Below are positions 1-6,625 of a stretch of DNA of 10,235 bases, piece after piece. The notes under the pieces were generated by a model. The model was not told where the DNA came from, did not search any database, and saw only the letters and a program-made list of their open reading frames with translations. Position 1 is the stretch's first letter. Each line of letters starts with the position of its first letter. The position numbers and the translations under genes were made by a program. This DNA is from Oscillospiraceae bacterium (GTDB lineage: Bacteria; Bacillota; Clostridia; Oscillospirales; Ruminococcaceae), in NCBI GenBank assembly GCA_028694405.1, contig JAQUTM010000071.1:1-10235 (forward strand), given 5' to 3'.

Positions 1-30
1 GCAATTCCCTTCTTCGAGTGCGTTGGCCGG

Positions 31-57
31 CGCTGAGCGCAGCTCTGCGCTTCAGCG
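31..57. repeat. GC-rich imperfect hairpin near window start
   Basis: The arms CGCTGAGCGCA (31-41) and TGCGCTTCAGCG (46-57) pair with a single bulged base around a 4-base loop. The hairpin lies in a patch that is clearly richer in GC than what follows. It contains the in-frame TGA (34-36) that closes the reading frame of the downstream membrane protein gene. No T-tract follows, so it is not an obvious terminator. Its role is unknown. Confidence 0.35.
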
Positions 58-228
58 TCCCATATTAACGTTGGTCATGCTCGCTCACAAACACTATTCT
101 GTGCCCGTCCGCGGCATGACGATACTCCTGCTGTATTTCAATACAGTCACATCTTTTTTATTACCTTTATTACTGCAATTATTCTGTTATATCACAGTGA
201 TTCCCCTTTTTTTGAGCGCGACGTTTTT

Positions 229-942
229 TTGCTGTTTTTTATTTGCGGAAGCGTTACAAATTTTATAGATTTTTTAACTACCCCGCTTATCAGCTTGGGG
301 TTGCCTCTTGCTATTTACTTAATGCTGCGCCTAAAAAATCAACAGTCCGGCTTTTTTGCCAACTGTGTGCGCATTGTCACTGTTTCTTTTTGCTGGGGTT
401 TGGGATATGCCTTAACATGGGTTAGCAAGTGGGTTATTGGCAGCGTGGTACTGCAAAAAAATGTATTGGCAGAGGCTATGCTTTCGGCAGCAGAACGCAC
501 CAACGGGCAAGCAGATGCTACCTTTACCCATGGGGAAGTAATTTTAAAAAACATTCGCCTTTTTACACAATTTAAAGTGCCCGAAATTTTGTTGGCAGCC
601 ACTACACTTATTTTAGGGCTATGGCTTTTATATGTTTGTTTTAAAAAACGTACTATTTCCCCCCTATGGCAGCATGCTCCTTTTGCAGGCTTAGCGTTGT
701 ACCCTTATTTATGGTATTTTGTACTTGCTAATCACTCTTATCATCATGCCTTTTTCACTTTTCGCACGCAGATAATTTTACCCTTTGCAGTATGCGGCTG
801 TATGTGGGTTGCCGCTGCCGATTATTACAGAGAATTTCGGCCGTTTACCGCTATTTGGCAGGCGCTTACTTGCAAGCTTTTTGCAAAAAAAGCTGCTGTC
901 ATGGAAAAAAGCAAATCCACCGTTACTACTTCTAATAAATAA
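229..942 (+). CDS. Polytopic membrane protein of unknown function, 5' end uncertain
   Basis: I do not recognise a named family. From the TTG at 229 the product has 237 residues with about five hydrophobic segments, near residues 3-33, 46-75, 117-138, 152-167 and 182-200. They are separated by short polar loops and followed by a basic cytoplasmic-looking tail. A His/aromatic motif, NHSYHH, sits at residues 168-173, ahead of the last hydrophobic segment. This motif and the pattern of segments suggest an integral enzyme or transporter domain rather than a soluble protein. The start is doubtful. The frame stays open back to position 37, with another hydrophobic stretch just upstream of 229, yet it contains no ATG, GTG or TTG before 229. 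No Shine-Dalgarno sequence precedes the TTG, and the first ATG is at 322. The gene may continue from upstream through a frameshift, or it may be 5'-truncated. It ends before a hairpin shared with the convergent gene. Confidence 0.55.
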   Translation: MLFFICGSVTNFIDFLTTPLISLGLPLAIYLMLRLKNQQSGFFANCVRIVTVSFCWGLGYALTWVSKWVIGSVVLQKNVLAEAMLSAAERTNGQADATFTHGEVILKNIRLFTQFKVPEILLAATTLILGLWLLYVCFKKRTISPLWQHAPFAGLALYPYLWYFVLANHSYHHAFFTFRTQIILPFAVCGCMWVAAADYYREFRPFTAIWQALTCKLFAKKAAVMEKSKSTVTTSNK

Positions 943-958
943 ATTAAAAACATAAAGC

Positions 959-996
959 AGCAACGGCAGTTACCTTTACAAGTAACTGCCGTTGCT
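959..996. terminator. Bidirectional terminator between convergent genes
   Basis: A perfect 15-bp stem pairs 959-973 with 982-996 around an 8-base loop. On the plus strand it is followed by ACTTTTTATTTA. On the minus strand the following tract is weaker (TTTATGTTTTTAATTT). It lies between the stop codons of the membrane protein (942) and the surface protein (1006), where a shared terminator is expected. Confidence 0.8.
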
Positions 997-1005
997 ACTT
1001 TTTAT

Positions 1006-4000
1006 TTAGCGGTGATAAATAGTATGGGTAAAATCGTCGTCGTCATCTCCGCTGCTGCGCTTATGGCGTACAATTAAAATAACCGCTACCGTCAAAAGTG
1101 CCGCCGCTATTAGCGCCAACACAACAAATAAAATTGTGTAATCCTTGGGTTTGCTTTGTTGTGTGGGTATTACAATAGGCGCATGACTGCGGCTGTCAGA
1201 GCTTACCGCAGAGGATACGGCTTCTTGAGAGGCTACCTGTGAGGACGCTGTACTGCTGGCCGATACAGCCGAACTGCTGGTGGCAGGCTGATAGGGGTGC
1301 TCTTTTAACCAAGCAGCTAATGTATCCCACTTATAATTTTGGGTTGTGTCCAGCCCCGCAATGGCGTAACCGTTAACGGTAAGCTTGTTTTTGTTATCGG
1401 TTAAAATCAGATTTGTTTTTTTGTTTTTTACTGCCGTTAATACATAAGCCGGTATTACTGTATTACCTTCTACATCAGTTTTTATTGTGGTGCCCGTGGC
1501 AGATTTGTTGACAGCGTCCAACACACTTAGCCAGTAGTCCTCGTAAGGGTCATCGCTATATGCCCCGCCCCCTTTGCTGGAGCTTACAGAAGAACTGACC
1601 GCCGCCGAAGAGGAAACCACTGTAGAAGAAGCCGAAGCTGTATTTTTGGTCCATCCTATCACAAAGGGACTAAAACTGCCTACATCAAACCGTAAGCCGT
1701 CACTTAATTTTGTGGCTGCAATATTTTCTACTATACCGTCTGCTTTAAGATGCTTTACATAAAAAGTGCAGTCGCTGTCGCTGCCCTTTGGAAACGGCAA
1801 AGCCACACTTACACTGCCTGCCGGCTGTAAAACAGCGTCGGTAGCCATATTGTAAAGGTAAATTTCCATAGCGGTGTGATTTGTAAAATAGCTGTTTCCC
1901 TGTATGGCGGTCATTAACTGGTTAGATGCCACACCCGAAGAATAAGCTACCAGACTTATGTCGCCGCGCGCCACACCACTTGGCAAAGAAGCTGTGGGAA
2001 TGTAAACCGCAGGCGTACCGCCTGAAGTAAGCGCGCTGTCTTGCGCTTTAGGGGGTGAAACCGCAACTACTTGCAACTCACCTGCATACAAAGTAGGCGC
2101 ATAATTAGACATCTTACTTGCATCGTTGTAAATACCTATGGTATAAACGGCGGCAGCGGCTGTGCTTACGCCCGAAGGCATAGAAACTGTTACCGCGCCG
2201 TTGGGCAGTGTTTCTCCGTTTACAATGCCTGTAGCGGTATAAGTCGCTTGCGGTACAGCGGTGCCTACCAATACAGTTTTATTGTCTGCCCGTATAGCAA
2301 GGGGGGCTTTTGCTATGGTAAAGGTTTTGTTAACAGCGCCCGTGTAATTGCTTGCTTGTGTGGCTGTTGCCGTTACCGTTGCAGTACCTGCATTTATATT
2401 TTGGCTATAACTATAAGTAAAATCTGTATCCTTTACCAGATTTGTGGCTCCGTTTTGTACCGCCGGCGTTGGTGTGTGCGGTTGACCGCTATATACATAG
2501 GTACCGGTTACCGCCGCCAGCATATCATCTGTAAGAGGTTTTTTTGCAATTATAAAGTTTTTGGTTTGACTGCCGCTGTAATTGCCGTTTTGTGCAGCGG
2601 TTATTGTTATGGTAGCGGTACCTGCATTGGTATTATCAGTATACAGGGTTGTATAATCTGCACCCGCTGCCAAAGGAATCTCTACCGTGCCGCCTGTGGC
2701 ATCTGTGTAAGAGAACGATACCTGCAAGGTAGGCGTTTGCGCCATGCCACTGTATACCACTTGAGGAACATCTGCTACGGTTACTTCACTTAAAGGCTTT
2801 GGCTGAATGGTAAAGGTTTTATCTACGCTGCCGCTATAGCTTCCTGTGCCTGTTATGGTCACAGTGGCGGTGCCCGCCTGTATGTTGTTCATGTAGGAGC
2901 AAGTAAAGTCTGTATTTTGCACCAAATTTACACTGTCTTTTTGTACGTTTGGTACTGGAGTTTGTTCATGACCGCTATAAGTATAGGTGCCGGTAATATC
3001 ACTTACCATGTCAGGGGTAAGCGATGTTGCCGTAATGTTAAACGTTGTGGTTGCGCTGCCACTAAACCCGCTTCCTGCTATTGCATTTATCTTTACCGGC
3101 AGCTGCTGACCAATTTGTGTATAGTCCGTGCCGGGGTACTCCACAGTATAGTGGGTATCTTTTTGTAATGTAAGCGCCCCCAATTTTACGATTGGCAACG
3201 GTTTATGTTCTTGTGCATCATAGGCAACATCTTCTATGGCGGTTATCATAGAGGTTTGCAGCGGACATGCCTCTATGGAAAAAGTTGCAGTGCGGTTTAT
3301 GCCTGTACCTGCCAATGTAGCTGTCACAGTGGCATTTTGCCCTGCGCCTATATTGTTGGTATAAGTATAAAGTACACTGGCACTTTCTGTTAAATCTATT
3401 TTTTTCCCCGAGGAATTTTCATAGTACAATTTAGGTGTAGGCTTTTGCGCCACCGCATTGTACACATAAGTGTCGGTAATTTTCTCTAACGTTATTGCAG
3501 AATCATCAACACTGAAAATATTTTCTTCGCCTGCCTTTACAACGCAGCTGTAGGAGACGCCGTCCTTTTCCACCGTCTGTGCGCCCGCGGGTAAATACAC
3601 ATATAAAAAATCATCACCTGTGTGCGCCTTTTCTATGGTGTAATTTGCACCGTTTGCCGTATATACGGCACTGGCAGTCTTTACGGTAAAAGGCAGCTTT
3701 CCGCTGTAAACTGCGGTGCCTGTTCCATTTTTAGCTACCAAGGCGGTGTTTGCCTTTACGCTGCCGCCTGTTACGGTTACAACTGCACCTGTTGTATTTT
3801 TGCCGTTGCCAATGGCTTGCCCCTCTTGGGAGGAAGCGGTAACCGTGCCGTCTTGTATTACAATTTTTGCGGTAGTTGTGTTGGGGCTTACCGCCCCCGC
3901 AGTACCAATAGCTGCGCCGTTTTCTGCCTGAGCCACCAATGCTCCTTTACCGTTTATGGTAAGGGTGGCACCCTCTTGTACCCAAACAGCAGCATTGCCT

Positions 4001-4416
4001 GCCGCAGCCGTTACAGCGCTTGTGGTGCCTTGCTTTAATTGTAGCGTAGCGCTATTGTTTTGAGCGAGAACAATAGGGCTGGTAGTTCCGCTTAGGGTTA
4101 TGCCGTCTAAAATAACCGTGTAGCCCTTTGCCAGTGTTAAACTGTGTTGCTGTGCAGCGTTGTTGCTGCGGCATATAGTTATGGTATCACCTGTTTTTGT
4201 ACCAAAATCCGCAGGCAGCGTTACCGGGTTAGATAAGGTATCACACCCTACTGCTGTGCCGCTGTCTACCGTTAAATCAACATCTCCAAAGCTTAAATCC
4301 AAAATAAAATTGCGTGCTGTAGTAGAACGTGTTGCCCCCGCTGCCGTGCCGCCTAAGGCACAAAGCAATACAGCCAGCGCCAACATACTTATGATAAGTT
4401 GTTTTATGTGCTTCAT
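1006..4416 (-). CDS. Large secreted, membrane-anchored surface protein with Ig-like repeats
   Basis: The start is the ATG at 4416, which has an AAAGGAGA ribosome binding site 7 bases upstream. It gives 1136 residues beginning with a signal peptide: KHIKQ, then a hydrophobic run to about residue 28, with a likely cleavage after AGA. There is no lipobox. Residues 30-300 are Thr/Ala/Gly-rich and look like a parallel beta-helix. About five imperfect repeats of 75-90 residues follow, near residues 315, 398, 474, 551 and 637. Each shows a YxYSGxxxTP-type opening, an N-AGTATVT core and an ending like YSGxxxKTFTI. An MBG-like segment lies at about 710-790 and two Ser/Ala-rich linkers at about 924-947 and 1042-1079. 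A single transmembrane helix spans about 1091-1115, followed by RHKRSS and a short Asp-rich tail, as expected of a stop-transfer anchor. I see no LPxTG motif. The role is probably adhesion or surface structure; the ligand is unknown. Confidence 0.85.
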   Translation of the reverse strand: MKHIKQLIISMLALAVLLCALGGTAAGATRSTTARNFILDLSFGDVDLTVDSGTAVGCDTLSNPVTLPADFGTKTGDTITICRSNNAAQQHSLTLAKGYTVILDGITLSGTTSPIVLAQNNSATLQLKQGTTSAVTAAAGNAAVWVQEGATLTINGKGALVAQAENGAAIGTAGAVSPNTTTAKIVIQDGTVTASSQEGQAIGNGKNTTGAVVTVTGGSVKANTALVAKNGTGTAVYSGKLPFTVKTASAVYTANGANYTIEKAHTGDDFLYVYLPAGAQTVEKDGVSYSCVVKAGEENIFSVDDSAITLEKITDTYVYNAVAQKPTPKLYYENSSGKKIDLTESASVLYTYTNNIGAGQNATVTATLAGTGINRTATFSIEACPLQTSMITAIEDVAYDAQEHKPLPIVKLGALTLQKDTHYTVEYPGTDYTQIGQQLPVKINAIAGSGFSGSATTTFNITATSLTPDMVSDITGTYTYSGHEQTPVPNVQKDSVNLVQNTDFTCSYMNNIQAGTATVTITGTGSYSGSVDKTFTIQPKPLSEVTVADVPQVVYSGMAQTPTLQVSFSYTDATGGTVEIPLAAGADYTTLYTDNTNAGTATITITAAQNGNYSGSQTKNFIIAKKPLTDDMLAAVTGTYVYSGQPHTPTPAVQNGATNLVKDTDFTYSYSQNINAGTATVTATATQASNYTGAVNKTFTIAKAPLAIRADNKTVLVGTAVPQATYTATGIVNGETLPNGAVTVSMPSGVSTAAAAVYTIGIYNDASKMSNYAPTLYAGELQVVAVSPPKAQDSALTSGGTPAVYIPTASLPSGVARGDISLVAYSSGVASNQLMTAIQGNSYFTNHTAMEIYLYNMATDAVLQPAGSVSVALPFPKGSDSDCTFYVKHLKADGIVENIAATKLSDGLRFDVGSFSPFVIGWTKNTASASSTVVSSSAAVSSSVSSSKGGGAYSDDPYEDYWLSVLDAVNKSATGTTIKTDVEGNTVIPAYVLTAVKNKKTNLILTDNKNKLTVNGYAIAGLDTTQNYKWDTLAAWLKEHPYQPATSSSAVSASSTASSQVASQEAVSSAVSSDSRSHAPIVIPTQQSKPKDYTILFVVLALIAAALLTVAVILIVRHKRSSGDDDDDFTHTIYHR

Positions 4417-4512
4417 GTCTGTCTCCTTTTTATAATATGTATATTTTGTGCCTACAGGCCGAAATGCCAAAGCCACTTGTGAACCTTGCTTTTAAGGGTT
4501 TTATTTACCTTT

Positions 4513-4518
4513 ATTATA
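4513..4518 (-). promoter_or_regulatory. Possible -10 box for the surface protein gene
   Basis: Read on the minus strand this is a perfect TATAAT preceded by ATG, about 97 bases upstream of the surface-protein start. No convincing -35 sits at the right distance, so the call rests on the -10 alone. The roughly 90-base leader that would result holds no riboswitch I can recognise. Confidence 0.3.
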
Positions 4519-4585
4519 CATTAATAACGCTGTGGATTACCAGAAAACTGCAAATTTCAACTAAACAATTTGCACAAAAAAATAC

Positions 4586-4627
4586 AGGCAAGTTTTTCAC
4601 GCTTTTGACAAACGCAAAAAACTTGCC
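4586..4627 (-). terminator. Terminator of the TSCPD-domain gene
   Basis: AGGCAAGTTTTT (4586-4597) pairs perfectly with AAAAACTTGCCT (4616-4627), and the loop has some inner pairing. On the minus strand the hairpin is followed by GTATTTTTTT, a good T-tract. It lies 22 bases downstream of the TSCPD gene's stop codon and upstream of the surface-protein gene, so it separates the two transcripts. Confidence 0.8.
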
Positions 4628-4648
4628 TACACCTATTTTTATAACTAT

Positions 4649-4909
4649 CTAATTTTGTTTTGTACCCAAAGCTTCACGCAGCGCCAGTGCAATTTGGTCC
4701 GGACAAGAGGTGGATCTGCTGCCGCATTTTAATCCTTGTAAACGGTTAATGGCATCTTCTGCTTTCATGCCAATCAGCAAAGAGCTTATACCTTTTAAAT
4801 TGCCATTGCAACCGCCTAATACTCTTACTTCTTCAATGGTACCGTCTTCTTTTAAAACAACTTCTGTGCTAACCGAACAAACGCCCTTGTTTTTATGCGT
4901 ATAAGTCAT
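4649..4909 (-). CDS. TSCPD domain-containing protein (TIGR03905-like)
   Basis: The product has 86 residues from the ATG at 4909, which has an AAGGAGTA ribosome binding site 8 bases upstream. The frame is open further back to 4975, but that upstream part lacks a comparable ribosome binding site. The protein matches the small stand-alone TSCPD proteins of Firmicutes. It carries VLGGCNGNLKGIS around Cys34, then GLKCGSRSTSCPDQ with Cys62 and Cys69, which holds the name-giving motif; there is also a Cys at 11. The same domain occurs at the C-terminus of some ribonucleotide reductases, where its cysteines are thought to bind metal. The function of the stand-alone form is not established. The gene is transcribed divergently from the PerR operon and has its own hairpin terminator. 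Family assignment is confident; biological role is not. Confidence 0.85.
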   Translation of the reverse strand: MTYTHKNKGVCSVSTEVVLKEDGTIEEVRVLGGCNGNLKGISSLLIGMKAEDAINRLQGLKCGSRSTSCPDQIALALREALGTKQN

Positions 4910-4925
4910 AATTATTTTACTCCTT

Positions 4926-5258
4926 AGTATATGGTGTGCCAAAGGCACGCAGCAAAACGTTTTAATACAGCACATTTTTAATATGCAACAGTACTTATTT
5001 TACCTATATTTTGCATTGCCTGCAACAAATTATGATATAATTTACACATTTTCCTTATATTTTATAACTTTGCATGAGGAACCTGATAAAATGTTTTTAG
5101 TTTTTGTGCATATCTGTATGATAATGTTAAAAACTAAATCAGTAAAGTTTTTATTGGTCAATGGGTTTTATAATTTTGCTACACTTGAATTGTTTATAGT
5201 ACAGGCATATAATAAAATCAATGAAATAGTAGCAACCATAAATAATTTTTAAAACCTA
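4926..5258. other. AT-rich intergenic region between divergent genes
   Basis: Apart from the TSCPD promoter candidate and the short dyad at 4936-4948, I see no supported gene here. A plus-strand reading frame of 89 codons (4983-5252) has no ribosome binding site and a composition typical of random AT-rich DNA. Confidence 0.5.
4997..5025 (-). promoter_or_regulatory. Candidate promoter for the TSCPD-domain gene
   Basis: On the minus strand, TTGCAG (5020-5025) and TAAAAT (4997-5002) are separated by 17 bases, giving a leader of about 80 bases. Both boxes are imperfect. A small GTGCC-AAA-GGCAC dyad lies in the leader at 4936-4948. Confidence 0.35.
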
Positions 5259-5286
5259 TTGACAAACAGTATTTACGAGTTATAAT
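5259..5286 (+). promoter_or_regulatory. Sigma-A-type promoter of the perR-rubrerythrin operon
   Basis: A perfect TTGACA (5259-5264) and a perfect TATAAT (5281-5286) are 16 bases apart. They lie about 25 bases upstream of the AGGAGG that precedes the PerR gene. This is the strongest promoter match in the window. A PerR-box-like sequence overlaps the -10. Confidence 0.75.
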
Positions 5287-5294
5287 AATAACAG
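5280..5294 (+). promoter_or_regulatory. Possible PerR box overlapping the -10
   Basis: The sequence TTATAATAATAACAG matches the published PerR consensus TTATAATNATTATAA at 11 of 14 defined positions, with one half-site complete. Overlap with the -10 would suit peroxide-relieved autorepression. Part of the match comes from the -10 box itself, so support is modest. Confidence 0.4.
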
Positions 5295-5324
5295 TTACTA
5301 CTATTGCAAAAGGAGGTATAACAT

Positions 5325-5744
5325 CTGCTAAAGTTTTCTAAACAACGTACAGAAATTGAAAAAGCCGTTAAGGCCAACCCTATTCACCCCACGGCCGAAC
5401 AAGTGTATCAAATTGTACGCAAAACGTCACCGCAAATTAGTCTGGGGACCGTCTATCGTAATTTAAACCTTTTGGCAGACCATGGCATTTTGTTACGTTT
5501 GCGCATGCCTGATGGCGGGGACCGCTATGATGGCACCTTGCACGAACATGCACATGTAATGTGTACCTGCTGCGGTGCTGTAGCTGATCTTGATGTTACT
5601 GTGCCCAACCTTGCACAAACAGTATTAACGCAATCCGGCATTACCATGCAAAGCTATAACTTAACAGTTAGCGGCTTATGTGCAAAATGCTTAAGCAAGC
5701 AAGTGCAGAATGAAGATTCTGTAAGCTCTACTTTAAACAATTAA
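5325..5744 (+). CDS. perR: PerR-type peroxide-sensing Fur-family repressor
   Basis: This is a metal-dependent repressor that senses peroxide by oxidation of its metal-binding histidines. The product has 139 residues. The winged helix reads FSKQRTEIEKAV, HPTAEQVY, then ISLGTVYRNLNLL at residues 38-50. All five regulatory-metal ligands of B. subtilis PerR have counterparts at the same spacing: His21, Asp69, His75, His77 and Asp88. The Asp at position 69, where Fur usually has Glu, favours PerR. Structural zinc cysteines are Cys80/Cys83 and Cys119/Cys122. The start is unusual. An in-frame TAA lies at 5319-5321, and the only plausible start before the conserved helix is CTG at 5325, 8 bases after AGGAGG. 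The GTG at 5403 would delete helix 1 and His21. A rubrerythrin gene follows after 36 bases with no terminator, so the two are probably co-transcribed and under PerR control. Confidence 0.88.
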   Translation: MLKFSKQRTEIEKAVKANPIHPTAEQVYQIVRKTSPQISLGTVYRNLNLLADHGILLRLRMPDGGDRYDGTLHEHAHVMCTCCGAVADLDVTVPNLAQTVLTQSGITMQSYNLTVSGLCAKCLSKQVQNEDSVSSTLNN

Positions 5745-5780
5745 ATAAAATAAACAAAAATGAATTTGGAGGATTTTAAA

Positions 5781-6323
5781 ATGAAAAAATATGTATGTAA
5801 AGTTTGTGGTTATGTTCACGAAGGCGATAGCGCACCTGAGCAATGTCCCCTGTGCAAAGCTCCCGCTTCTGCTTTTGAAGAAATGAGCGGCGAATTGGTA
5901 TACGCTACCGAGCACGTTGTTGGTATTGCCAAAGACGTTTCCGAAGAAATTGTTGAGGGCTTGCGCATGAACTTTAACGGCGAGTGCAGCGAGGTTGGCA
6001 TGTATTTGGCTATGAGCCGCGTTGCCGAGCGTGAAGGCTACCCTGAAATTGCTGACGCTTACAAACGTTATGCTTTTGAAGAAGCTGAGCATGCTGCAAA
6101 ATTTGCTGAGCTTTTGGGCGAGGTTGTTACCGACAGCACCAAGAAAAACTTAGAGTTGCGCGTTGCAGCCGAACATGGCGCTTGCAGCGGCAAAATGGAT
6201 TTGGCTAAAAAAGCAAAAGAGTTAAATCTTGACGCTATTCATGACACTGTTCATGAGATGGCTAAAGACGAAGCACGTCACGGCAAAGGCTTTGCAGGCT
6301 TGCTTGCTCGTTACTTCAAATAA
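5781..6323 (+). CDS. Reverse rubrerythrin (rubredoxin domain N-terminal)
   Basis: This is a non-haem diiron peroxidase that reduces hydrogen peroxide using electrons passed through its rubredoxin centre. The ATG at 5781 follows GGAGG by 8 bases; an earlier in-frame ATG at 5760 has no such site. Of 180 residues, the first 35 or so form a rubredoxin-like knuckle with Cys6, Cys9, Cys22 and Cys25. The rest is a four-helix ferritin-like domain with iron-ligand motifs GECSE (68 and 71), EAEH (101-104) and DEARH (163-167). The domain order is the reverse of classical rubrerythrin, as in clostridial oxygen-inducible forms. It is the second gene of the PerR operon. The last 18 codons (163-180) lie within a 59-bp direct repeat created by an integrative element. 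The crossover presumably falls inside this repeat, so most of this tail is probably element-supplied DNA that restores the reading frame. Confidence 0.93.
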   Translation: MKKYVCKVCGYVHEGDSAPEQCPLCKAPASAFEEMSGELVYATEHVVGIAKDVSEEIVEGLRMNFNGECSEVGMYLAMSRVAEREGYPEIADAYKRYAFEEAEHAAKFAELLGEVVTDSTKKNLELRVAAEHGACSGKMDLAKKAKELNLDAIHDTVHEMAKDEARHGKGFAGLLARYFK

Positions 6324-6325
6324 GA
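6267..6325 (+). repeat. attL: direct repeat, left copy
   Basis: This 59-bp copy is identical to 10051-10109 with offset 3784. It begins exactly at codon 163 of rubrerythrin and runs two bases past its stop codon. The base before (A against T) and the base after (T against A) differ from the other copy, so the repeat ends are exact. The presumed core is GAAGCAC (6270-6276), flanked by AAAGAC and GTCACG. Confidence 0.92.
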
Positions 6326-6371
6326 TAAAAACGGCATAAAATCAAGTAAATAAGCCATTTATGGCATAATG

Positions 6372-6409
6372 AGAAACTGGAGCAAGGTGAAAATCTTGCT
6401 CCAGTTTCT
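6372..6409 (+). terminator. Hairpin downstream of rubrerythrin, carried by the element
   Basis: A perfect 15-bp stem pairs 6372-6386 with 6395-6409 around GTGAAAAT. It sits 48 bases after the rubrerythrin stop codon. The T-tract after the stem is poor, so termination may be weak. Its inner stem and loop (CAAG, A-rich loop, ATCTTG, then TCC) resemble the hairpin that follows the right repeat. Confidence 0.6.
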
Positions 6410-6418
6410 TGCATGTGC

Positions 6419-6488
6419 CTGTGTGCAAAAGTGTGTATACCATAATAAAATTCTGGTGTTTTTTCTTGTACACACTTTTGATACACAG
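6419..6488. repeat. Long inverted repeat near the left end
   Basis: The arms are 6419-6437 and 6469-6488. They match over the full 19-20 bases except for one extra base and one mismatch, and a central 12-bp stretch (CAAAAGTGTGTA against TACACACTTTTG) is perfect. The 31-base spacer itself has ACC...GGT ends. The arms contain TGTGTAT-type heptamers also found beside the right att site. It could bind integrase or an excision factor, or fold in RNA. There is no T-tract, so a terminator is unlikely. Confidence 0.6.
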
Positions 6489-6516
6489 TTTTGCTTTGTT
6501 GTGATTATACAAACAG

Positions 6517-6549
6517 AAAAAAGTTGAGCCTTTCGGTTCAACTTTTTTT
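6517..6549. terminator. Bidirectional terminator upstream of the toxin gene
   Basis: A-tract, GTTGAGCC, TTTC loop, GGTTCAAC and T-tract form a continuous stem with one G-T pair. A and T runs on both sides allow termination in either direction. It insulates the toxin gene from read-through out of the rubrerythrin operon. Confidence 0.8.
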
Positions 6550-6563
6550 GATTCTGTTTTAGT

Positions 6564-6607
6564 CATCTACTACCCTTTAGATGTAATCATTAGGAAATTT
6601 TTACATC
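6564..6607. promoter_or_regulatory. Two overlapping dyads just upstream of the toxin gene
   Basis: CATCTA (6564-6569) mirrors TAGATG (6578-6583), and GATGTAA (6580-6586) mirrors TTACATC (6601-6607). They share the ATG core and lie immediately before the ribosome binding site AAAGG (6612-6616). The position suits an operator or a structure that hides the ribosome binding site. I could not place a convincing promoter here. Confidence 0.35.
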
Positions 6608-6625
6608 ATAGAAAGGTAGATTATT

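Noticed and set aside
2071..2793. 240-codon plus-strand frame rich in Cys, Tyr and Arg
   Set aside because: It is the antisense shadow of the Thr/Ala/Val-rich repeats of the surface protein; it has no ribosome binding site and no recognisable domain.
3622..4038. 138-codon plus-strand frame opposite the surface-protein N-terminus
   Set aside because: Same antisense bias; the opposite strand has a signal peptide, domains and a ribosome binding site.
4417..4512. Possible riboswitch (c-di-GMP type) in the surface-protein leader
   Set aside because: A GCCAAAGCC-like string is present only on the opposite strand, and the conserved pieces of that riboswitch class are missing.
4983..5252. 89-codon plus-strand frame upstream of perR
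   Set aside because: No ribosome binding site, very AT-rich random-looking composition, and it overlaps the likely promoter of the divergent gene.
6342..6566. 74-codon minus-strand frame, considered as a toxin-linked small gene or antitoxin
   Set aside because: It runs through three hairpins including a strong terminator, has no ribosome binding site, and its sequence is explained by those structures.
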